Shown here piece after piece: positions 1 to 9,456 of a DNA stretch of 64,000 bases. The stretch spans positions 183,094 to 247,093 of the forward strand of contig NZ_SMLH01000005.1 of assembly GCF_004349315.1 (NCBI RefSeq), written 5' to 3'. Position numbers and translations under genes: made by a program. How positions within the stretch are numbered: position 1 is the first letter of the stretch; each line of letters opens with the position of its first letter. Source of the stretch: Flavobacterium ranwuense. Lineage in GTDB: Bacteria > Bacteroidota > Bacteroidia > Flavobacteriales > Flavobacteriaceae. The notes under the pieces are model-generated. The model did no database searches. It had not been told where the DNA came from and saw only the letters and a list, made by a program, of their open reading frames with translations.

Positions 1-148
1 CAATTACAAAAGAATGATTTCCCCAAGATATCCAAACGGAAACTCTCAGTCTTTTGTCTTTAAAATCAGTGCTTTTACATACTGGATGATTGCTCCCAAT
101 AACAGGAATCCCTTGTGATGTACCAGTTCCTAAAAAATATACCTTCAA
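1..148 (-). CDS. MBL-fold metallo-hydrolase, N-terminal part only
   Basis: The minus strand encodes 49 residues running off the left edge of the window. They start MKVYFLGTGTSQGIPVIG and contain the GTGTSQG turn and a paired His/Cys segment (SNHPVCKS) typical of the PhnP/RNase Z-like branch of the metallo-beta-lactamase fold. The only plausible start is a TTG at 146-148, because an in-frame stop lies six codons upstream and no ATG exists between. The zinc-binding HxHxDH motif would lie outside the window, so activity cannot be judged. It is divergent from the 486-aa gene at 243. Family assignment rests on the N-terminal motif only. Confidence 0.75.
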   Translation of the reverse strand, partial: MKVYFLGTGTSQGIPVIGSNHPVCKSTDFKDKRLRVSVWISWGNHSFVI

Positions 149-208
149 TTTTATTGCTTTTATTTACAAAAATAGGGTTAATTATCTTTCATTAGAAACC
201 TATTTCAT

Positions 209-216
209 TAACTTTG
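209..216 (+). promoter_or_regulatory. Bacteroidota -7 promoter element (TAACTTTG)
   Basis: TAACTTTG matches the Bacteroidota sigma-A -7 consensus TAnnTTTG. A TTTC at 187-190 sits 18 bases upstream, close to the TTTG -33 element. It would start transcription about 25 bases before the ATG at 243. Confidence 0.6.
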
Positions 217-242
217 CAACATATTAGCCATATTAAAAGAAA

Positions 243-1703
243 ATGGATACAGAAATAAAATTAAAAGGTGACAAAATCATCGAACAAATCCCTTCAATTA
301 AAGACAAAGCACTTCGTATTAATTTAAATGAAAATATTTACGGAACTTTTGCAGAGATTGGAGCTGGACAGGAAACTGTAAGACATTTTTTTAGATCTGG
401 TGGTTCTTCTGGTACAATTGCAAAAGCAATGTCTGCCTATGACAAAGACTTTAGTGATGCTGTATACGGCATTGAAGAAGACGGCCGTTACGTAACCGAA
501 AGCCGACTTAAAAAAATGCTTTCTCACGAAGTAAATCTAATAGAAAAACGTTTGAGCAGAGAGAAACATCCTAATAAAATGTTTTTTAGTTATGCCAATA
601 CTGTAGCTACTATTGATTTTGCAAAACAATTCAAAGGACATGGATGGGTTGGAATTAGTTATCAAATTGAACCGGATGAGGATTATAACGAAATTATCAT
701 TCACATTCGATTTAAAGAAACTGATGTACGGTTACAGCAAGAAACACTTGGTATTCTTGGTGTAAACTTAATTTATGGAGCGTATTATAAATACAATGAT
801 CCTAAACGATTATTGCGCTATTTATACGATCACTTAGATAAAGATCAGTTAGAAATAGACACTATAAATTTCTCAGGGCCTCGTTTTGCTGATGTCGACA
901 ATCGTTTGATGAGTTTACAATTAGTAAAAAACGGGATGACAGATGCGGTAATGTTTAATCCTGAAGGTAAAAACATTCTTCCCGCTGCAATTCTATACAA
1001 AAAAAATATTCTTGCTTTTAGAGGTAGTTTTCGTCCCGTTACAAAAGTGAACATGGACATGTATGAGAAATCATTGAAAATGTTCCTGAATGAGAATAAG
1101 GTAAATGCCGAAAATACACTGGTAGTTTTTGAAATTACATTATCAAACTTACGTTCTGATGGTGAAATCGACGAAAGAGATTTTATGGATAGAGCTGAAT
1201 TACTGTGTTCTCTTGGGCAAACAGTAATGATTTCAAATTTCCAGGAATACTATAAAGTGGTGGAGTATTTTGCTAATTATACCAAAGCCAGAATGGGATT
1301 AGCCATGGGTGTGAATAATTTAGTAGATATTTTTGATGAGAAATATTACCGTCATTTAAGCGGAGGAATTCTAGAAGCATTTGGAAAATTATTCTATCGC
1401 GATATGAAAGTTTTCTTGTATCCAATGATTGGAGAAGATGGAGAAATCATCACATCGGAGAACTTAAAAGTACATCCTAGAATGAAAGAGTTGTACAAAT
1501 TCTTTAAATTCAATGGAAAAGTAGTAGACATCAATGATTACGATCCTGCAATTCTAGAGGTTTTCTCTCGTGAAGTGCTCAATATGATTAATCAAGGAAA
1601 ACTGGGTTGGGAAACAATGCTTCCGACTGGTATTGCTGAAATAATCAAAGAGCACCGCCTTTTTGGGTATGACCCAAATAAAGTTTTGAAGGAAAGTAAT
1701 TAG
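243..1703 (+). CDS. Conserved 486-aa Bacteroidota protein of uncertain function
   Basis: A soluble protein without signal peptide or membrane segment. I recognise it as a family widely conserved in Flavobacteriia at about this length, with the N-terminal pattern GTFAEIGAGQETVRHFFRSGGSSGT near residues 34-58. Database entries for the family sometimes carry names such as nicotinate-nucleotide adenylyltransferase or TonB-dependent receptor. I see no nucleotidyltransferase HxGH motif or beta-barrel to support either, so I leave function open. The ATG at 243 is preceded by a good TAACTTTG promoter element. A strong hairpin follows the stop codon. The gene is monocistronic, convergent with bcp. Confidence 0.8.
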   Translation: MDTEIKLKGDKIIEQIPSIKDKALRINLNENIYGTFAEIGAGQETVRHFFRSGGSSGTIAKAMSAYDKDFSDAVYGIEEDGRYVTESRLKKMLSHEVNLIEKRLSREKHPNKMFFSYANTVATIDFAKQFKGHGWVGISYQIEPDEDYNEIIIHIRFKETDVRLQQETLGILGVNLIYGAYYKYNDPKRLLRYLYDHLDKDQLEIDTINFSGPRFADVDNRLMSLQLVKNGMTDAVMFNPEGKNILPAAILYKKNILAFRGSFRPVTKVNMDMYEKSLKMFLNENKVNAENTLVVFEITLSNLRSDGEIDERDFMDRAELLCSLGQTVMISNFQEYYKVVEYFANYTKARMGLAMGVNNLVDIFDEKYYRHLSGGILEAFGKLFYRDMKVFLYPMIGEDGEIITSENLKVHPRMKELYKFFKFNGKVVDINDYDPAILEVFSREVLNMINQGKLGWETMLPTGIAEIIKEHRLFGYDPNKVLKESN

Positions 1704-1767
1704 TGAATGTGGTCAGTTGCTAGTCCTGATAACTATTAAAATCAGTAGTAAAATTTCGATTTAAATT

Positions 1768-1825
1768 ACAACACAAAGTCCAAAATTGAGGTCATTTAAC
1801 ACCTCAACTCTGGACTTTGTGTTGT
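1768..1825. terminator. Nested palindrome between convergent genes, likely bidirectional terminator
   Basis: ACAACACAAAGTCCA (1768-1782) pairs perfectly with its complement at 1811-1825, and an inner TTGAGGT/ACCTCAA pair (1786-1792/1801-1807) extends the structure. It lies between the + gene ending at 1703 and bcp ending at 1901 on the minus strand. No strong T-run follows, so termination is inferred from position and stem strength. Confidence 0.55.
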
Positions 1826-1900
1826 TGTCATAATTTGATTTCAGTTTTTGTATTCTTATCTGCAATTGCAGTAAATGATCACTAAAAACTGAACACTGAC

Positions 1901-2353
1901 TTACTTTAGTATCTGAGCGGCATGAACCTTAGTTTTTACATCTAAAATCACGTCCTCGATGATTCCTTTTTCATCAATTACAAAAGTGGTTCTGTGAATG
2001 CCATCGTATTCTTTTCCCATGAATTTTTTTGGTCCCCAAACTCCAAATGCTTCAATTACTGATTTATCTTCATCAGCCAATAACGGAAAAGGAAAATCGT
2101 ATTTTTCTTTGAATTTGGCTTGTGCTTTTTGCACATCAGCACTAACACCCAGCAGTTCATAATTATTAGCCTGGAATCGCTCGAAATTATCTCTTAAATC
2201 ACAAGCTTCTGCAGTACATCCCGGTGTATTTGCTTTTGGATAAAAGAAAACTACTAATTTTTTACCTGCATAATCTGCCAATTGATGTGATTTTCCGTCT
2301 TGGTCAAGACCTGCAAAATTAGGTGCTTTATCTCCTTTTTTTAATGTTGTCAT
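1901..2353 (-). CDS. bcp: Thioredoxin-dependent thiol peroxidase (Bcp/PrxQ)
   Basis: A 150-residue peroxiredoxin of the PrxQ/Bcp class, which reduces peroxides using a peroxidatic cysteine and is recycled by thioredoxin. The sequence shows the FFYPKANTPGCTAEACDLRD motif, with peroxidatic Cys46 and the resolving Cys51 of atypical 2-Cys PrxQ enzymes, and a downstream HRTTFVID segment carrying the conserved Arg. Length fits the family. It is divergently arranged from nth with 89 bases between, so a shared regulatory region serves a peroxide-detoxification gene and a base-excision-repair gene. Confidence 0.95.
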   Translation of the reverse strand: MTTLKKGDKAPNFAGLDQDGKSHQLADYAGKKLVVFFYPKANTPGCTAEACDLRDNFERFQANNYELLGVSADVQKAQAKFKEKYDFPFPLLADEDKSVIEAFGVWGPKKFMGKEYDGIHRTTFVIDEKGIIEDVILDVKTKVHAAQILK

Positions 2354-2442
2354 TATTTATATTTTTTATTTATTTGAATTGAAATTGAATTTTGCTATTG
2401 CCATTGAAATTGTTTTCCTTTACAAATCAAATTTAATGAATA

Positions 2443-3093
2443 ATGAATAAACAAGAACGTGTAACCTTTGTTATAAATACGTTAAAAGAGTTATATCCGA
2501 CGATTCCTATTCCTTTAGACCATAAGGATCCTTATACGTTATTGATTGCAGTTTTACTTTCGGCACAATGTACGGATGTTCGCGTGAACCAAATTACACC
2601 GTTACTTTTTGCTAAGGCTGATAATCCTTATGATATGATAAAAATGTCTGTTGAGGAAATTAAGGAAATCATTCGTCCTTGCGGCTTATCGCCAATGAAG
2701 TCGAAAGGGATTCATGGTTTATCCCATATTTTAATCGATAAACACGAAGGAAAAGTACCTCAAAGTTTTGAATTTCTAGAGGAATTACCCGCCGTAGGAC
2801 ATAAGACTGCAAGTGTTGTAATGTCGCAAGCCTTTGGAGTTCCCGCTTTTCCAGTTGACACACACATTCATAGGTTGATGTACCGATGGAATTTGACAAA
2901 CGGAAAAAATGTTGTTCAGACAGAGAAAGATGCTAAAAGAATTTTTCCTGAGGAGTTTTGGAATGATTTACATCTTCAGATTATATGGTACGGAAGGCAA
3001 TATTCGCCGGCTCGTGGCTGGGATTTAGAGAAGGATATTATCACTAAAACAATTGGAAGAAAAACGGTTATTGATTCCTATCATAAAAAGTAA
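2443..3093 (+). CDS. nth: Endonuclease III, without the Fe-S cluster loop
   Basis: A 216-residue bifunctional DNA glycosylase/AP lyase for oxidised pyrimidines. The helix-hairpin-helix is LPAVGHKTASVV with catalytic Lys121, and the catalytic Asp139 lies in FPVDTHIHR. Unlike Escherichia coli Nth, the C-terminal C-x6-C-x2-C-x5-C motif that binds the 4Fe-4S cluster is absent: the corresponding part reads YGRQYSPARGWDLEKDI and has no cysteine. I believe cluster-less forms occur elsewhere in Flavobacteriia, but cannot confirm it here. Divergent from bcp; ends in a strong terminator. Confidence 0.95.
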   Translation: MNKQERVTFVINTLKELYPTIPIPLDHKDPYTLLIAVLLSAQCTDVRVNQITPLLFAKADNPYDMIKMSVEEIKEIIRPCGLSPMKSKGIHGLSHILIDKHEGKVPQSFEFLEELPAVGHKTASVVMSQAFGVPAFPVDTHIHRLMYRWNLTNGKNVVQTEKDAKRIFPEEFWNDLHLQIIWYGRQYSPARGWDLEKDIITKTIGRKTVIDSYHKK

Positions 3094-3105
3094 AGCCTCA
3101 TTAAA

Positions 3106-3150
3106 CAAAAAATCCCATTATTTTTTTTAAAAAAATAATGGGATTTTTTA
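3106..3150. terminator. Intrinsic terminator after nth
   Basis: AAAAATCCCATTATTTTTTT pairs with AAAAAAATAATGGGATTTTT. The T-rich 3' arm gives a rho-independent terminator in + orientation, and the symmetric A/T runs allow it to act on both strands. Confidence 0.8.
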
Positions 3151-3208
3151 ATAATTTAAAACCAAATTAAATTTACATAAGACCAACCATAATTGGAGTT
3201 AAGCTATT

Positions 3209-3352
3209 TTAATTAGATATGATTTCAAAACTTTTATTGTCTATTTTTATTATGCTCAACGCTTTGGAATAGCTTAATAAGAAAGAAATTGTTTCTTTAC
3301 TTGGTTTCCTGTTTTTTGAAACTGATGCTTTTTTTGAGTAAGTTTTTGCCAT
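3209..3352 (-). CDS. Small basic 47-aa protein downstream of ECF sigma factor
   Basis: I choose the ATG at 3352, giving MAKTYSKKASVSKNRKPSKETISFLLSYSKALSIIKIDNKSFEIISN in shortened form, rather than an upstream ATG at 3391. The product has a Lys/Ser-rich N-terminus (residues 2-18) followed by a segment (KETISFLLSYSKALSI) likely to be helical. It starts 53 bases after the sigma factor stop and is probably co-transcribed. I recall similar short proteins in other flavobacteria in this position, but no function is known to me. Confidence 0.6.
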   Translation of the reverse strand: MAKTYSKKASVSKNRKPSKETISFLLSYSKALSIIKIDNKSFEIISN

Positions 3353-3405
3353 AGAGTAATATATATTTTTCTTTATATTACAACGTAGCAAGTTTAAACA
3401 TATTG

Positions 3406-3990
3406 TTAATTGGTTAAAACAATTTGGTGTTTGTCAATCACTTTTCTCAAATTCATTAAAGCATAACGCATTCTGCCTAAAGCGGTATTGATACTAACTC
3501 CAGTCGATTCCGAAATTTCCTTAAAGCTCATATCTTGATACATTCGCATCACCAATACCTCTTTTTGATCAGCCGGAAGTCCTTCGATTAGCTTTTTTAA
3601 ATCCATTTCGACTTGTTCCGAAATTATTTTATTTTCTATAGTCTGAGCCCCATCAGACATTATAGAGAAAATAGAGAACTCTTCTGTTTCCCTGAACATG
3701 GGCATTTTTTTTGTTTTCCTGTAATGATCTACAACCAGATTATGAGATATACGCATAACCCAAGGTAAGAATTTACCTTCTTCATTATATGAATTTGATT
3801 TCAAAGTTTTAATTACTTTGATAAAAGTATCTTGAAAAATATCGTTGGTAATGTCTTTATCCGGAATTTTCGAATAAATAAAACCATAAATTTTTGATTC
3901 GTGCCTTTTTATTAGTTTAGCTAAGGCATCCTCGTTACCTGCGACATAATCCTTTACCAATGACGCATCAGGGAGTTGTATATTAACCAT
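3406..3990 (-). CDS. ECF-type RNA polymerase sigma factor
   Basis: A 194-residue sigma-70 family ECF factor. Region 2 spans about residues 25-95 (HESKIYGFIY... DIFQDTFIKVI... MRISHNLVVDHYRK) and binds the -10 region and core polymerase. Region 4 is about 135-185 (LPADQKEVLVMRMYQDMSFKEISESTGVSINTALGRMRYAL) with the helix-turn-helix. No anti-sigma gene is adjacent: the downstream gene is a 47-aa basic protein. The sequence looks like the highly conserved flavobacterial ECF factor with the N-terminus NIQLPDASLVKDYVAGNE, so it is probably a core regulator. Confidence 0.9.
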   Translation of the reverse strand: MVNIQLPDASLVKDYVAGNEDALAKLIKRHESKIYGFIYSKIPDKDITNDIFQDTFIKVIKTLKSNSYNEEGKFLPWVMRISHNLVVDHYRKTKKMPMFRETEEFSIFSIMSDGAQTIENKIISEQVEMDLKKLIEGLPADQKEVLVMRMYQDMSFKEISESTGVSINTALGRMRYALMNLRKVIDKHQIVLTN

Positions 3991-4477
3991 AATAATACTT
4001 TTTAGTTTTAAAATAAATAAGAGATATCTCTAAAAAGTAGTTTTCTATTATAGGCTAGTGTTTATTTAGGTTTGTTAAGTTTTCAAATTTAACTAATTAT
4101 TGTTTTAACATGCAAGTAAAATTAATAAAAATTAACATAAGTAGCTCCAAATTTGTTAAAATTTTTCTTCTTTTTTTACATTCCTATAAAAAACAGTAAA
4201 CTGATGAATAACATTAGGAACCTTTTTTCTCAAAATGAATTCTGAAACTAAGAAAACAAAATACCACTTGCACTATAATGAACTTTAAAAAACCTTATTT
4301 TTAGCCCTCAATATCCACATAAACAACTGACATTCTTTAACATATAAAACTACGTAATCGATGAATAATAACCGTTGAAGGAATAACAACTGCAATCTTT
4401 TTTAATCATTATTTGTGAATTGTTCAACCCTTTTAGTCAGTTGAAAATTGATTACTTTTGTAAAAATTATCATTTTT
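3991..4477. other. 487-bp divergent intergenic region
   Basis: AT-rich DNA between the divergent sigma factor and uvrA. It holds a 12-bp perfect palindrome AGAGATATCTCT at 4020-4031, about 30 bases upstream of the sigma factor start, and the uvrA promoter element TACTTTTG at 4453. Several TTAAC/TTAACA words are scattered at 4090-4140, but without regular spacing. I see no open reading frame with coding character. Confidence 0.5.
4453..4460 (+). promoter_or_regulatory. uvrA -7 promoter element (TACTTTTG)
   Basis: TACTTTTG matches TAnnTTTG and lies 17 bases before the uvrA ATG at 4478. It overlaps the in-frame TTG at 4448, which argues against translation starting there. Confidence 0.6.
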
Positions 4478-7264
4478 ATGCAAGTTGACCTTTCGAAATT
4501 AGATCCCAAGAAAAATATCATTATAAAAGGCGCACAAGTACATAACTTAAAAAATGTAGATGTTGCGATTCCTCGAAATAAACTAGTGGTTATCACAGGA
4601 CTTTCGGGTTCTGGAAAATCAAGTTTGGCTTTCGACACTTTATATGCCGAAGGTCAACGTCGTTATGTAGAAAGTTTGTCGTCGTATGCACGACAATTTC
4701 TTGGAAGATTGGATAAACCAAAAGTGGAATATATAAAGGGTATAGCTCCCGCAATTGCGATTGAACAAAAGGTAAACACAACCAATGCGCGCTCTACTGT
4801 AGGAACATCCACAGAAATTTACGATTATATAAAATTACTTTTTGCCAGAATTGGAAGAACTTATTCTCCTGTTTCCGATCGTGAAGTCAAAAAAAATACG
4901 GTTACTGATGTGGTTACTGATGTAAAAAGCTTTGAACTTGACAGCAAGTGGTTGCTTCTTGCTCCTATTCATTTAGAAGAAGGGCGAAAACTGGAAGACA
5001 AATTAAAAGTGCTTCTACAACAAGGTTTTGCAAGGATTCTGATGAATAATGAAATGGTTCGGCTAGACGAAATAGACCAACATTCTTTAGACAATAAAGA
5101 CATAACGCTCATTATTGATAGGATTGTGGTCAAAGACGAAGAAGAATTCTACAATAGATTGGCTGATGCGGTACAAACTGCTTTCTTTGAAGGAAAAGGA
5201 ATTTGCCATTTACAGGAATTAAACTCCGATAAAAAGTTTTCGTATTCCAATAATTTCGAATTGGATGGAATCACATTTTTGGAACCCAACGTTCATTTAT
5301 TTAGTTTTAACAATCCATACGGAGCGTGTCCTGTTTGTGAAGGTTATGGTAATATTATAGGAATTGATGCCGAATTAGTGGTGCCAAATACAACTTTATC
5401 CATTTTTGAAAATGCTATTTTTCCTTGGCGTGGTGAAAGTATGAGTTGGTTTCGAGACGAATTGGTAAATAATGCTTACAAATTTGATTTCCCAATACAT
5501 AAACCTTTTTATCAATTATCTGAGGATCAAAAGGAATTGATTTGGAATGGAAACAACTATTTTCAAGGTCTAAATGATTTCTTCAAAGAACTGGAAGAAA
5601 AGAATTATAAAATCCAAAATAGAGTTATGCTTTCGCGTTACAGAGGAAAAACTAAATGTCATTCCTGCAAAGGAAAACGCTTGAGAATTGAAGCTTCGTA
5701 TGTGAAAATTAACTCAAAAACAGTTTCTGATTTAGTTGATTTACCTATTAAACATTTGGTTACTTTTTTCGAAAATATTGATTTAGATGTGTATGAAAAA
5801 CAAATAGCGAAACGATTGTTAATAGAAATCAATAATCGCTTGTCTTTTTTAACCGAAGTAGGACTGGACTACCTGACATTAAACAGAAATTCAGCAACGC
5901 TTTCAGGAGGAGAATCGCAACGCATCAACTTAGCGACGTCATTAGGAAGCAGTCTAGTCGGTTCCATGTATATCCTGGATGAACCCAGCATTGGTTTACA
6001 CCCAAAAGACACAGAACGCTTGATAAAAGTATTGTTATCGTTAAGAGATTTAGGAAACACGGTTATTGTGGTAGAACATGATGAAGATATCATGAAAGCC
6101 GCGGATATGATTATTGATATTGGTCCCGAAGCGGGAACTTTTGGAGGTAATCTGGTGGCCCAAGGCACGTATGATGAAATATTAAAATCGACATCACTTA
6201 CAGCGAAATATTTGAATGGAGACTTAGAAATTACCGTTCCCAAAAAACGCAGGCTTTTCAAGAATTTTATTGAAATAAAAGGAGCTCGAGAAAACAATCT
6301 TCAAAATATAGATGTAATCTTTCCATTGGATGTATTAACCGTTATTACTGGAGTTTCAGGAAGTGGAAAAAGCACATTGGTAAAGAAAATTCTTTTTCCC
6401 GCGATGCAAAAAAAGCTGGAGAATGTTGGCGAAAAAGCAGGTCAATTTACTGAAATGACCGGTTCCTTTTCGCAAATCAAGCATATTGAATATGTAGATC
6501 AAAACCCAATAGGAAGAAGTTCCCGTTCTAATCCTGTGACCTATATTAAAGCGTATGATGACATTCGGGAATTGTATGCCAAAGAAAAACTATCAAAAAT
6601 AAGAGGGTATCAAGCCAAACATTTTTCTTTTAATGTTGATGGTGGAAGATGTGAAACCTGCAAAGGAGAAGGTTCCATAAATGTAGAAATGGTTTTCATG
6701 GCGGATGTACAATTACCATGTGAAACCTGTAACGGGAAACGATTTAAGAAAGAAGTTTTGGAAGTAGCCTTTGAGGGTAAAAATATTCACGATATTCTCA
6801 CCATGACTATAGATGATGCAATTGCTTTTTTTATAGCCAATAAACAAACTAAAATCACTCAAAAATTACAACCTTTACAGGATGTGGGATTGGGTTATGT
6901 GCAATTGGGACAATCATCTTCTACACTTTCCGGTGGAGAAGCACAGCGTATAAAACTCGCCTCATTCTTAGTAAAAGGCGCTACAAAAGACAAAGCTTTA
7001 TTTGTTTTTGACGAGCCTACAACCGGATTGCATTTTCATGACATCAAGAAGTTATTGGCTTCTTTTGATGCATTGATAGACAAAGGTCATTCAATACTAG
7101 TAATTGAACACAACCTTGATCTTATCAAATGTGCCGACTGGATTATTGATTTAGGCCCAGAAGGTGGAGAAAATGGCGGTAAATTATTGGCAGCAGGAAC
7201 ACCTGAACAAATTGTAAAAATAAAAGATTCAGTTACTGGAAAATACCTAAAAGAAAAATTATAA
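4478..7264 (+). CDS. uvrA: Excinuclease ABC subunit A
   Basis: UvrA, the damage-sensing ATPase of nucleotide excision repair; it acts as a dimer with UvrB. From the chosen ATG the protein is 928 residues, normal for the family. It shows Walker [10 protein letters not shown] (41-49), the zinc-binding pairs CPVC and CHSC in the first half, ABC signature [12 protein letters not shown] (~477), second Walker [10 protein letters not shown] (~625), second zinc module [16 protein letters not shown], and second signature [12 protein letters not shown] (~818). A TTG in frame at 4448 overlaps the promoter, so I prefer the ATG at 4478. A single-gene transcript ending in a hairpin. Confidence 0.96.
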   Translation: MQVDLSKLDPKKNIIIKGAQVHNLKNVDVAIPRNKLVVITGLSGSGKSSLAFDTLYAEGQRRYVESLSSYARQFLGRLDKPKVEYIKGIAPAIAIEQKVNTTNARSTVGTSTEIYDYIKLLFARIGRTYSPVSDREVKKNTVTDVVTDVKSFELDSKWLLLAPIHLEEGRKLEDKLKVLLQQGFARILMNNEMVRLDEIDQHSLDNKDITLIIDRIVVKDEEEFYNRLADAVQTAFFEGKGICHLQELNSDKKFSYSNNFELDGITFLEPNVHLFSFNNPYGACPVCEGYGNIIGIDAELVVPNTTLSIFENAIFPWRGESMSWFRDELVNNAYKFDFPIHKPFYQLSEDQKELIWNGNNYFQGLNDFFKELEEKNYKIQNRVMLSRYRGKTKCHSCKGKRLRIEASYVKINSKTVSDLVDLPIKHLVTFFENIDLDVYEKQIAKRLLIEINNRLSFLTEVGLDYLTLNRNSATLSGGESQRINLATSLGSSLVGSMYILDEPSIGLHPKDTERLIKVLLSLRDLGNTVIVVEHDEDIMKAADMIIDIGPEAGTFGGNLVAQGTYDEILKSTSLTAKYLNGDLEITVPKKRRLFKNFIEIKGARENNLQNIDVIFPLDVLTVITGVSGSGKSTLVKKILFPAMQKKLENVGEKAGQFTEMTGSFSQIKHIEYVDQNPIGRSSRSNPVTYIKAYDDIRELYAKEKLSKIRGYQAKHFSFNVDGGRCETCKGEGSINVEMVFMADVQLPCETCNGKRFKKEVLEVAFEGKNIHDILTMTIDDAIAFFIANKQTKITQKLQPLQDVGLGYVQLGQSSSTLSGGEAQRIKLASFLVKGATKDKALFVFDEPTTGLHFHDIKKLLASFDALIDKGHSILVIEHNLDLIKCADWIIDLGPEGGENGGKLLAAGTPEQIVKIKDSVTGKYLKEKL

Positions 7265-7289
7265 AAATGCTATTCTAAATAGCATTTTT
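7263..7289. terminator. Short bidirectional terminator after uvrA
   Basis: AAAAATGCTAT (7263-7273) and ATAGCATTTTT (7279-7289) form an 11-bp perfect stem with a 5-base loop and a T-run. It overlaps the last codons of the convergent 99-aa gene. Confidence 0.7.
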
Positions 7290-7569
7290 CTTCAAATGTA
7301 TTTCCATCTTCATCGATTGCTATCACTATATTTTTCTCTTTAGAAGAAACATAAGTTAAATAAATCCAAGCTACTGACCATAGACCTAATGTTACGCAAA
7401 AAAGAAAAAAATTAAAAGTATGATCTACTTCTTTCCTGCCTTTTGATAAAACTGCAAAAGGCAATGTATCGTTCCTTTCGATAATTATAAATCCATTATG
7501 GATTTTATTAGCTATGATACTAGTAAATTTTTGTAGGCTTTCTTCGTTTATGTATGTATTGCTTTTCAT
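7270..7569 (-). CDS. Small single-pass membrane protein
   Basis: A 99-residue protein of unknown function. Residues 1-44 are predicted cytosolic and mixed in charge, one or two closely spaced hydrophobic stretches follow at about 51-71 (FNFFLFCVTLGLWSVAWIYLTYV), and a hydrophilic tail (IVIAIDEDGNTFEEK) resembles a beta-rich end. A VDHTFNFFLF...GLWSVAWI pattern is reminiscent of small bacterial membrane proteins of the form H-x-LH-x-LLT-x-GLW, but I cannot name the family. A TATCTTTA sequence at 7613-7620 on the minus strand may be its promoter. It is convergent with uvrA. Confidence 0.65.
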   Translation of the reverse strand: MKSNTYINEESLQKFTSIIANKIHNGFIIIERNDTLPFAVLSKGRKEVDHTFNFFLFCVTLGLWSVAWIYLTYVSSKEKNIVIAIDEDGNTFEEKCYLE

Positions 7570-7945
7570 AATTATTGGGGAAATTATTTTAGCTATTTAT
7601 TATTGTCTTTTATAAAGATAACAACTGCAAAAATAAGAATAGTCTCTTACTTGTACAATACCCACTTTTAGTGATTTTTGATCCATCTAAAAACAATTAA
7701 ACGACTATAATTTTTACTATTAAAGTTCTATACAAATATATTTTTTTAGATACTTTAAAAGTTACACAATAATCATTTAAAGTTATAATATTCACATATA
7801 AAATCCCTTAATCATTTATATAGTAAAAACTTATGTCATTATCTTCTTAAGAGAAAAAACGCTAAACATAGATGAAATTTTGTTAGAAAGATTATTTTTA
7901 GAAATTAAGATTAGTCATTCTTTTGAACTGAAAAAAATTTATAAA
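7570..7945. other. 376-bp intergenic region, no gene seen
   Basis: Very AT-rich spacer between two minus-strand genes. I see the possible promoter word TATCTTTA (minus, 7620-7613) for the 99-aa gene and nothing else: no coding frame of convincing composition and no strong hairpin. Confidence 0.4.
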
Positions 7946-9409
7946 TTAATTCTTCAATTTTTTCAAAACTATATCTAAAGCTTCATTAATTTCAATAGAA
8001 ATAACAAATTTGTAGTTGATATAAACATATAAAAGAGTAACCAAAATTGATTTTAAACCAATGCTTATTATGGGATGAAAAGGAAATTCCCAAAAATAAA
8101 ATAACAAGAACAATACAAAAGTAATTGCAAGAGAATACAATGTCTGTTTTGTAAATGGGTACAAATGCATACGCTTGACCACAAAAAGCAGTTTAGCCAA
8201 ACTATATAGAGTAATTGACAATAAAGTAGCAACTGCAGTTCCTGTTATAGCGTATCTAGGTATAAAAAACATGTTTAATCCTACTGTCAAAAAAACAAGT
8301 AATAAACCTAAAAACAAAACCATTCGATAATATTTTGAATTGAAAATGATAGCATTGTTATTTCCTAAAATCAAATCAAAATATTTAGAAATCCCAATCA
8401 AAAATACCACAAGAATTCCTCCACAGTATTCTTTTGGAACCATTACATATAACTGATTGATATTAACAAAAATGCATAGCATTACAAAACCTCCAACTAC
8501 TTGTAGATTAATGGAAGTTTTTTTATACAAATCATTTAATTCATCATGTTTATTCTCATGCATCAATTTAGCTGTTATGGGATATGTAATCTGATGCATT
8601 GCACGACTTGGAACAGCAATAACAGAAGCAATATAAGTCGCAACTGAATAATAGGCTATATTCTCAATTTTAATATATTGATTAAGCATAATCTTATCAA
8701 TATCCAACAACATAACCGCAACACTGCCTGATAAAATAATGAAAAAGGTATACACTAAAACATCTTTCACATTTTGAGGAATAGAGAACTGGAAAACAGG
8801 TTTTTTTATATGGAAAGCATAAAACATAGTTATAATAAAAGCCAGAAAATAAATAATCGCAGTAACATAAATAAATTCAACAACAGTAATCCATTTGTAA
8901 TAAACTCCAATCAAGGCAAATAAAGAAAATAATCTGAGCCCTACCTCTTTAACAAAATTTCCAAAAACCGAATGCATGTGAACTCTTGCCCAAGCATAAA
9001 AAATTTCGAAATAAGCCATACTTAGCCCTATAAATGGAATAAGCCACAAATAATCCTTAACTACAGGATTTTCTTTACTCAAGTACAATGAAATAGGTTC
9101 AAAAAAGAATAAGCCAATCGATACCAAAGGAATGCACAATAAGAAAGGGATTAGCACTGTAAATGATAGAAACTGAGAGCGTTCTTCTTCTGTTTTATAC
9201 TGGGTATAGAACTTCACCAAAGTATTTTGCATCCCAAAAGCCAACAATGGCATAATAATATTTGCCCAAGAAAGTATATAGTTTGTTAAAGCATAAAATA
9301 CAGTTCCTAAAAAAAAGGGATACAAATAAAGGGTATTTATTGCACCAATTCCAAAACCCAAATAGGTAATTATCGTATTCTTTAAAGATTGATTTAATAC
9401 TATTCCCAT
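7946..9409 (-). CDS. Polysaccharide flippase (Wzx/MATE-like, MOP superfamily)
   Basis: A 487-residue integral membrane protein with about 12-14 hydrophobic helices from residue 11 on. The N-terminus (NQSLKNTIITYLGFGIGAINTLYLYPFFL) is typical of oligosaccharide flippases, and the later segment DKIMLNQY...IAYYSVATYIASVIAVP matches the polysaccharide-biosynthesis C-terminal region. It would move lipid-linked oligosaccharide across the inner membrane. It lies 47 bases downstream of a glycosyltransferase gene on the same strand, consistent with an envelope polysaccharide function. The substrate cannot be read from the sequence. Confidence 0.85.
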   Translation of the reverse strand: MGIVLNQSLKNTIITYLGFGIGAINTLYLYPFFLGTVFYALTNYILSWANIIMPLLAFGMQNTLVKFYTQYKTEEERSQFLSFTVLIPFLLCIPLVSIGLFFFEPISLYLSKENPVVKDYLWLIPFIGLSMAYFEIFYAWARVHMHSVFGNFVKEVGLRLFSLFALIGVYYKWITVVEFIYVTAIIYFLAFIITMFYAFHIKKPVFQFSIPQNVKDVLVYTFFIILSGSVAVMLLDIDKIMLNQYIKIENIAYYSVATYIASVIAVPSRAMHQITYPITAKLMHENKHDELNDLYKKTSINLQVVGGFVMLCIFVNINQLYVMVPKEYCGGILVVFLIGISKYFDLILGNNNAIIFNSKYYRMVLFLGLLLVFLTVGLNMFFIPRYAITGTAVATLLSITLYSLAKLLFVVKRMHLYPFTKQTLYSLAITFVLFLLFYFWEFPFHPIISIGLKSILVTLLYVYINYKFVISIEINEALDIVLKKLKN

Positions 9410-9456
9410 TGTAGGAGTTTAATTTTTAAGGTTAAAAGTTGTTGGAAATTTAGCTT

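Noticed and set aside
4080..4140. Pho-box-like site upstream of uvrA
   Set aside because: TTAAC words are present but irregularly spaced, unlike the 11-bp period of the RNA array sites.
4448..4477. Ten extra N-terminal residues on UvrA
   Set aside because: The TTG start would overlap the promoter element TACTTTTG.
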